Source: Archilochus colubris
Lineage: Eukaryota; Chordata; Aves; Apodiformes; Trochilidae
Direction: 5' to 3'
Length of the DNA stretch: 64,000 nucleotides
NCBI GenBank assembly: GCA_023079485.1
Contig: CM041115.1
Coordinates: forward strand, 26,537,505-26,601,504
Both the position numbers and the translations under genes were made by a program. The notes beneath the pieces were generated by a model that was given only the letters and a program-made list of their open reading frames with translations, did not search any database and was not told where the DNA came from. This document shows positions 57,471-64,000 of this stretch, one piece after another. The first letter of the stretch is position 1. Every line of letters starts with the position of its first letter.

Positions 57471-58165
57471 TGTGTTTTGAGGATTTTGTAATGGGAGAGG
57501 GGGCTCCAGGGGTTGCTCCTGTGAGAAGCTTCAAGAAGCTCCCCGAGCTCCAAAGTGGGAACTGTCTTCTGGCTGAGGCTGAACTGACAGTGATAACCAT
57601 CTGTGTCACCATCCTTAGGAAGTGGGAAAGGAAACTGCTAAAAGACCTGAAAGAGGGAGAAAGGTGGAGGTGAGAGCAATACCTATGCAGATACCAAGGT
57701 CAGTGAGGAAGGAGATGGAAGATGGAGCAGATATTTCCCTGCAGCTTGCAGAGGGGAGTGGTGGAGCAGTCCATGAAGGAACATGGTGTAGATGTGGACC
57801 TGCTGTGTTGGAGGAGCCCGTGTCAGGGGAAGCTGGCTGTGCCAGAAGAAGGTTGTGATTCTGTGGGAAGCCCATGCTGGAGCAGTCTGTGTTCAGGAAG
57901 AACTGCACCTCATGGCAGGGACTCAAGTTGAAGGAGTTTGTGAAGAACTTTCCTGAGGGGGCACCCCACAATGGAGCAGGGGAGTGTGAAGACATTCCTC
58001 CCACCCCCTCAAGGACAGAACTGTCCCTCCCTCGAGGTATGGTGAACTGACTGCAGCTCCCATTCCATGTGCTCCCTGCATGCTGGGGAGGGGAGGAGGT
58101 GGAGAAATCGGGAGCAAAGAAATTAGAGCCCAGGAAGAAGGAAGGGGTGGGGTATGTAAGCTGAT
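57471..58165 (+). mobile_element. Endogenous retroviral LTR fragment, plus strand
   Basis: It starts TGTGTTTTGAGGATTTTGTA and continues with GTGAGAAGCTTCAAGAAGC, then a run of related GGAGCAG-x-x-TG blocks (57,765-57,970) and GGAAGAAGGAAGGGGTGGGG near its right edge. It is the opposite orientation of the LTRs at 3,345 and 46,275 and lacks the normal 3' end, so it is truncated at the border of the tandem array. Frames across it on both strands are not gene-like. Confidence 0.7.
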
Positions 58166-58167
58166 GC

Positions 58168-61100
58168 CTAGCAACAGCGTTTATTCAGATTTAGGCCCTT
58201 CTGTTTGGACTTGTTATCCCTTTTGAGACAGCAGCTTAAGTAAATGGGCAATGTGAATGTGTGCAACTTGTGTATTAAGGAAAGCCCTTACCATCTAGCA
58301 TTACCACCTTCTGTTTGGGAGCTCTACCTGATTATTTTCCCTTTTGCAACAGCAGCTTCAAGAAGCAATCGCTAAAAAGTGTGACGGTTTTGTGTCAAAG
58401 ACAAGTCTGCAGCCCGAAAGTGCTTCAGTCTTTGAATACTCTGCCAAAAAAAAAAAAAAAAAAGTGATGGCTAACAACCTCTAGCCTCTTCCGTCAGGGA
58501 GCTGTGCTGGCTTGTTTTCCCTTTTTGAAGTCCATCTTCAGGAAACAGACACTGTGAAGGTTGGCCATGTCAAGATACAAGGAAAGACAGCAGCCCAATA
58601 TGGCTCCAGCTTTAAATAATGTGCCAAGGGAAAGCAGTGGCCAACAACAGCATTCCCCTCCAGCCATTCAGTTTAGGATTTACAACTACGTGCTTTCCCT
58701 TTTGGAACTGTGGCTTAAGAAAACAGGCACCACAAATGTGTACATTTTCAAGTATCAAGGAAAGGCCATAGGACCAATTTCCTTTGATCATTACTTTGTT
58801 CCACCATGAGCATTCATATCCAGCCCCTTCTCTTTGGGAGATGTGCCTGCTTGTTTTCCCTTTTACAATACAACTGCATCTTTAGGAAAAAAGCATCACG
58901 AATGTTATTAGTCAGGTAAAAAAGGGAAGCCCTCAATCCCAATGTGGTTCTGGTTTTGAATTGTGTGCCAGGGGAAAGTAATGTCCAGCAACAGCCATTC
59001 GATTTAGGAGTTATACTTCCTTGTTTTCCCTCCTGAAACTGCAACTTCCGAAAAGATGTACAAGTGTTGTGTTCAGCTTTAGGTTAAAAAGGAAGCCAGG
59101 AGACCCACAGTGCTTACAGCTTTGAATAATGTGCCAGCAGAAAGTGATTACCAGCAACATCATTCCCCTCTACCTTCTTGTGAGCTGTACCTGCTTGTTT
59201 TTCCCTTTTTGAAGTGTGGTTTAAGGAAACAGACACTGTGAATGTGTTTTCAAGTACCAATGGAAGCCCACAGTCCCAAAATTTTTTAATAGTATTCCAC
59301 CAAGGGCATTCACGTCTAGCACCTTTTCTCTGGGAGCTCTGCTTACTTTTACTGTACTTTTTGCTGTTCTTATTGGAACTCTGGCTTCAGGAAAAGGGCT
59401 TTATGAAGGTTTTTGGTATCAGGTTGCAAAGGAAGCCTGCAGCTCCAAAGTGCTTGGGGCTTTGAATGCCGTCACTGCAGAAAGTTTGGTGGCCAGCAGC
59501 AGCACTCCCCTCTGCCCCTTCTGTCTGGGAGCTGTGGCAGCTTCTTTTACCTTTTGGAACTGTGGCTTCAGAAAATGGGGACTGTGAAATTTGGTAGTGT
59601 TAAATTAGAAAGGAAGCGCTGAGCCCCAAAACATTCAGGCTTTTAACAGTGTTACGGCAAGCTGAGAGCCAGCAATAGCATTCACATCTACCTCCTTCTG
59701 TCTGGGAGATGTGCCTGCTTGTTTTATTTCTTTTGAAACTGCGGCTCCATGAAACAGGCACTAAAAAGGATGACAGTTTCAGGTAAAGAGGGAAGCACCC
59801 AGGCCTAGAGTGCTTTGGGCTTTGAAAATTGTGCCAGGGGAAACTGATGCCAGTAACAACATTCAAGTAACAACATTCAAGTACTGATGTGCCAGCTCGT
59901 TTTCTTTTTTAGACCTGAGGCTTCAGGGATTGGGCATCACAAAGAGTGGCAGTTTCAGGTTATAAGGAAAGCCTGGAGCCCTGAAGTGCTAAGGGTTTTA
60001 CACGGTATGCAGTAGAAAATGGGCACCAGCAACAACATTCACATCTAGCCCCTTCTATTTGGAAGCTGTACCTGCTTGTTTTCCCTATTGCAATTGCAGC
60101 TTCAGCAAATAGCCAAGATGAATGTGGACATTTTGAAGTACCAAAGGAAGCCCGCAGCCCAGAACTGCTTTCATTAGTGTTCCACCAATAGCATCCATGT
60201 CTATCTTTTTCATTCTTGGGAGCTCTGTCTGCTCTTAATGTGCCTTTCCTTTTGGAACAGCCACCTCAGGAAATAGGCATTGCAAAGGTTTTCAGTATCA
60301 GCTACCAAGGGAACCCTGCAGCTCCAGAGTGCCTGAGGCTTTGAATGTTGTGCCAGGGGAAAGTGATAGCCAGAAACAGCATTCAAGTCTAACCCAGTGG
60401 GATCTGCGGCTGCTTGTTTTCCCTTTTGCAACTGCGGCTTCTGGAAACAGGCATCACGTATGTTAGCCATCTCATGGCAAAAGGGAAGACCTCAGAGCCC
60501 AGTGTGGTTCCAGCTTTCTTCTCTGTTTCCAGAGGGGAAGTATGGCTGAAGTTTGAGGTGACAAGGCATGCTGGTATTCTCTAGTGTTGTTGGGCTTTGA
60601 ATGGCTTGCCAGTGGAAGGTGAGGGCCAGTTCAGGGCTCTGAACTTGTGTTTGGGAGCTGTGACTGGATTTTTGAAATACTCAAGTAGTTTTGTAGGAAG
60701 TTGGATACAAAGGGACTGCGATGTCTGCAGTTTTAGGTGGTAAGACAAGCCTTGAGTTCTGACATTTTCAGGCTCTTAGTAGCCTGCCTGTGGAAGGTGA
60801 GTGCCAGCAACAGTCTTGAGTTCTCAAGCCTTCTGTTAAGAGTAAGTGCCTGGACATTTGAAAATGTGGATCGGAGTTTTGGCAAAAGCTGGTTACTGAT
60901 TGGCAAGAATGTTTGCATATAGAGGTGGTAAGGCATGCCTGGAATTCCAGAGTTTCGCTTTGAATAGAGTTCAAGGCGAAGGTGAGGGCCAGCTGAAGAT
61001 TTCAAGGCTTGCATCTTCCTTTTGGAAGAAGAGCCTGGACATTTATGAATTTTGGAGTGGAATTTTGCTGAAAACTGGAGGCTGAGGGGTGAGATGTTTG

Positions 61101-62750
61101 CAGTTTCAGTTGCCAAGGCATGTCCAGAGTTCCTTGGGGCTTTGAATAGCATTCCAGGGGAAGGTGAGGGCCAGCAGAAGCTTTCTTTTGGAAGCAGTGC
61201 CTGGATTTTTGAAATTTTTGAGCTGGTATTTGATGAAAGCTGGAAACAGAGAGGAAGAATGGCTGCAGTTTGAGGTGATAAAGCATGCCAGTATTTCCAG
61301 TGTTGTTGGGCTTTGAATAGCTTGCTAGTGGAAGGTGAGGGCCAGCCACAACTTTCAGGGCTCTCAACTTGTGTTTGGGATCATTAACTGAATGTTTGAA
61401 ATTTTGGAGTGGAGTTTTGGCATAGTCTTGATACTGAAGGGTAGGGATGTTTGCAGTTTCAGTTGTCAAGGCATGTCCAGAGTCCCAACATTCCTGTGGT
61501 TTTGAATAGCATTCCAAGGAAGGTAAGCAGCAGCAGAAGCTTTCAGGGCTCACACCTTCCTTTTGAAGGCATTGCTTGGATGACCGAAAAATTGGAGCAG
61601 GGGGTTACCAAAGTGGGCAGTAGGAATGTTTGCAGATTAAGGTGGCAAGGCATTCCCTGAGTTCCTGTGTTGTTTGTGATTTGAATAGTGTTCAAGGGAA
61701 GGGTGAGGGACAACTGAAGTTTTCAGTGCTTGAATTTTCCATTCAGAAGCAGTACCTTGATATTAATGAACTTTGGAGTGGAGTTTTGGTGAAAGGTGTA
61801 AACCAAGGGGAGGAATGTTTGCAATTCTAAGTGCTAAGGCAAGCCTGAAGTCCTAGTGTTGTTGTGGGTTTGAATACTGTGCCAGAGGCAGGTGAGGGCC
61901 AGCAAGAGCTTTCAGGGCTCTCAGCTTGTGCTTTGGATGTGTGACTGGATTTTTTAAATTTTAGAGCACACTTGTTGTGGAAGATAGTAACTGAGAGGAA
62001 GGATGACTGCAATTTTAGGTGGTAAGGCACTCCCTGAGTTCAAGTGCTGTTGGGCTTTGAATAACATGCCAGTAGAAGGTGAGGGCCAACAACAGCTTAC
62101 AGCACTCACACCTTCTGTTTAGGGGCAGTACCTGCACATTTGGGAATTTTGGAGCTCAATGATAATGAGAACAGGAGTAGCAATAATTGCTGTTTTAGGC
62201 AGCAGGGCAGGCCTGGAGTTCCCATGTTTTGTGAGCTTAGAATATAGTACTGGAGGCAGGAAAGGGCCAGCAACAGCTTTCATATTTGCACCTTCCATTA
62301 AGAAACAATGCCTGGACCTCTGAAATTTTTGACTAGAATTTTGGCAAAAGCTGGATACCGAGGGACAGACATGGTTGCAGTTTTAGGTGATAATGCATGC
62401 CTGAAGTTCTAGTGTTTTTTGGGCTTTGAACAGAGTACCAGTGGAAGGTAAGAGCCACTGACAGTATTCAGCTCTTGCATTTTCTGTTTGTGAACAGTTC
62501 CTGGACTTCTTAAATTAATGAACGGATGAGTAATTAAATTGGCAGAAGTAATATTTGCAGTTTTGTGTAGTAAGACATGCCTGGAGTTCCATTTTTCTTG
62601 GGATTTTGAGTAGCAGTAGAGCCAAAGGTGAGGGCCAGCAGAATCTTTCAGGGATTGCACCTTCCTTTTTATGAGCAATGCCTGGATGTTTACAAATTTG
62701 GAGCTGAGTTTTAGTGAAAGCTGGAGACTGAGGCTTAGGACTTTAATTTC
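58168..62750 (+). repeat. Diverged tandem array, about 26 units, two sub-blocks
   Basis: The recurring landmark GGCCAGCAACAGC-TTC is followed by CTTCTGTTTGGGAGC, GCCTGCTTGTTTTCCC or GCCTGGATTTTTGAAA, and finally GGGCTTTGAATAG-GTGCCAG. It occurs every 170-190 bases through 4.6 kb. In the left block (58,168 to about 60,520) measured spacings average about 173 bases; in the right block (about 60,540-62,750) landmarks at 60,623, 60,803, 60,986, 61,168, 61,339, 61,526, 61,706, 61,896, 62,083, 62,264, 62,452 and 62,631 average 182. Units differ at many positions, so the array is old. I do not recognise it as a named satellite. Confidence 0.85.
58446..58464 (+). repeat. Poly(A) run inside a tandem unit
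   Basis: A run of about 19 A interrupts one unit of the array where other units read GTGCCAGGGGAAAGTG. It looks like expansion of the GGGGAAA segment. Confidence 0.8.
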
Positions 62751-63266
62751 ACTGATGGATCTTGCTGTCTCACAGGAACTGAGCAGAGGTGCAAAGCTGC
62801 CTTTCTGAGTTCTCATGTATGGCAAGTCACAGAAGTGGCTGAGGGAGAAGTGAAATTGAGCCAGTTGGCAGAGGTGAGTGTTATCCATCTGACCCTGGAC
62901 GTTCCTGAACTGGAAAAGTGGTAAGCATTTTACACTGAGCCATCGACGACAGTAAGTACCTTGTGTGTGCATTTGAAAGGCTAGACAAGGAACAACTGGC
63001 AGTGCAGAGGAAAACCTATCTGGGCTACCACTCTGTGGCAAGATATCACTTCCCAGAATTTAGATCCCCCATACCTAAAATCTGGGCCATTGAAGGACAT
63101 CAAGTTCTAAATTTTCCCAGCAGATCTGGACTGGCAGCACAGACAGAGATGAGCTGCTTTTAGATCAGAGAGTCCCTGCTGGGGACTGGTAATCAACAAC
63201 AACATGCAATATACCAGTGGTTCTGTGACAAATGGGTGGATTTAACTATTGCACAGTTTATCCACA
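62751..63266 (+). other. Spacer between tandem array and terminal LTR
   Basis: About 0.5 kb without a recognised family. A 66-codon + strand frame (62,963-63,163) has no known match to me. No polypurine tract precedes the LTR, which argues against this being the internal end of a provirus. Confidence 0.5.
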
Positions 63267-64000
63267 TGTCCTGGTTTGGGCCAGGATAAGGGTGATTTTC
63301 TGTTTTGTACTTTTACTTTTAGCTAAGTCTCTTGTAAGTAGTTGCACTTGCTGAAATTAACAGCAAGTTTCTCAGTGTGCTTCTAGGATTGATAACACTT
63401 GATGTTTATAGTTACTGCTAGAGACTGGTATGCAGAGCCAAGGACACTGCTCAGCTCTGAGGGAAACATTTTACCGTCCAGGAGGATACAGAGGTCCCAC
63501 CTGAGCCCTCCTTTGGGGAGGAACAGACAAGATAGATACCAGAATTGACCAAACAGAGTATTCCATCCCATATACGTCACACTCAGTATAAATTTGAGGC
63601 ATCACGAGGGCCGAGCCAGATCTTTTCCTGATTTCCTGCTTCCCTTCCTTCACCCGGCATCCTGGAAGGATCCCATCCATTCGTCTGCCTGTGGTCCTGA
63701 TCCGTGCCAGCCCATATCTGTGTGTTCCTGCCTCCGGTTCCCGACTGCTGCCGACTCCAGGAGCCCAGCCTGGACTTTCCCAGGGCTGCCCTGCAGCCTC
63801 AGTGGTGACGTGAGAGTTATTGGGGGAAAGGGGGGAGGAATGTGGTATCCATTTTCCTGTATATTTGTATATATTTAGTAATTTTACCTATTTATCATTA
63901 CTGTTTCATTAAAGTTGTGTAGTTTAGTTTCCAACCCATAAGTCTCTCTCCCTTATTCTCTCTCCTTTCTCTATCAAGGAGAGAGAGATTAATAAAGAGC
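63267..64000 (+). mobile_element. Endogenous retroviral LTR of a second family, cut by window end
   Basis: It begins TGTCCTGGTTTGGGCCAGGA, a start I know from bird LTRs. A TATA-like GTATAAAT lies near 63,586 and an ATTAAA polyadenylation-like signal near 63,907, which gives U3-R-U5 order on the + strand. At 63,945-63,990 CT-rich sequence is followed by AAGGAGAGAGAG, a short inverted repeat. At least 734 bases are present. Whether a provirus follows cannot be seen. Confidence 0.75.

Noticed and set aside
57615..58174. Frames of up to 129 codons on both strands
   Set aside because: They fall within an LTR fragment built of short repeated blocks, not a gene.
62963..63163. 66-codon frame ending about 100 bases before the terminal LTR, considered as the end of a retroviral gene
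   Set aside because: No recognisable retroviral motif and no polypurine tract before the LTR, so the link is unsupported.

Overview
The window is avian nuclear DNA. It is AT-rich, has long introns, CR1 LINEs in both orientations (with the typical 3' tail reading like ATTCTATGAT), bird-type endogenous retroviral LTRs, and two conserved vertebrate genes on the + strand. The first gene is CHD1, the chromatin remodeller whose Z and W copies are used for molecular sexing of birds. The second is RIOK2. The sequence therefore very probably comes from a sex chromosome. Long-terminal-repeat types that I associate with songbirds suggest a passerine, but the species is not proven.

Layout: 1-28,261 holds the last 23 coding exons of CHD1, from the second half of the SNF2 ATPase to the stop codon. 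All splice phases join and the frame is open for 1,147 codons. Its 7.4-kb intron at 16,685-24,129 is filled by two opposed CR1 elements. An LTR remnant abuts the splice donor at 3,337. From 28,262 to about 29,060 lies the CHD1 3' UTR with several polyadenylation signals, followed by a G/T-rich tract. From about 29,250 to 38,400 is mostly featureless intergenic DNA with small CR1 fragments. At 38,430-39,420 there is a CpG-rich promoter. RIOK2 occupies 39,029-56,081 as ten coding exons giving an intact 554-residue protein; its introns carry CR1 pieces and a nearly full LTR. From 57,471 onward the DNA is repetitive: an LTR fragment, then a diverged tandem array of about 26 units of roughly 175-182 bp in two blocks (58,168-62,750), then the start of a different LTR that runs off the window.

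Functionally, CHD1 slides and spaces nucleosomes behind elongating RNA polymerase II, while RIOK2 is an atypical kinase/ATPase needed for maturation of the 40S ribosomal subunit. They are neighbours, not an operon. The most notable points are the close CHD1-RIOK2 spacing without RGMB between them, an extra Lys/Glu-rich 88-codon CHD1 exon, mixed Z-versus-W evidence, and the tandem array. I found no bacterial-style system, CRISPR array or convincing new gene.
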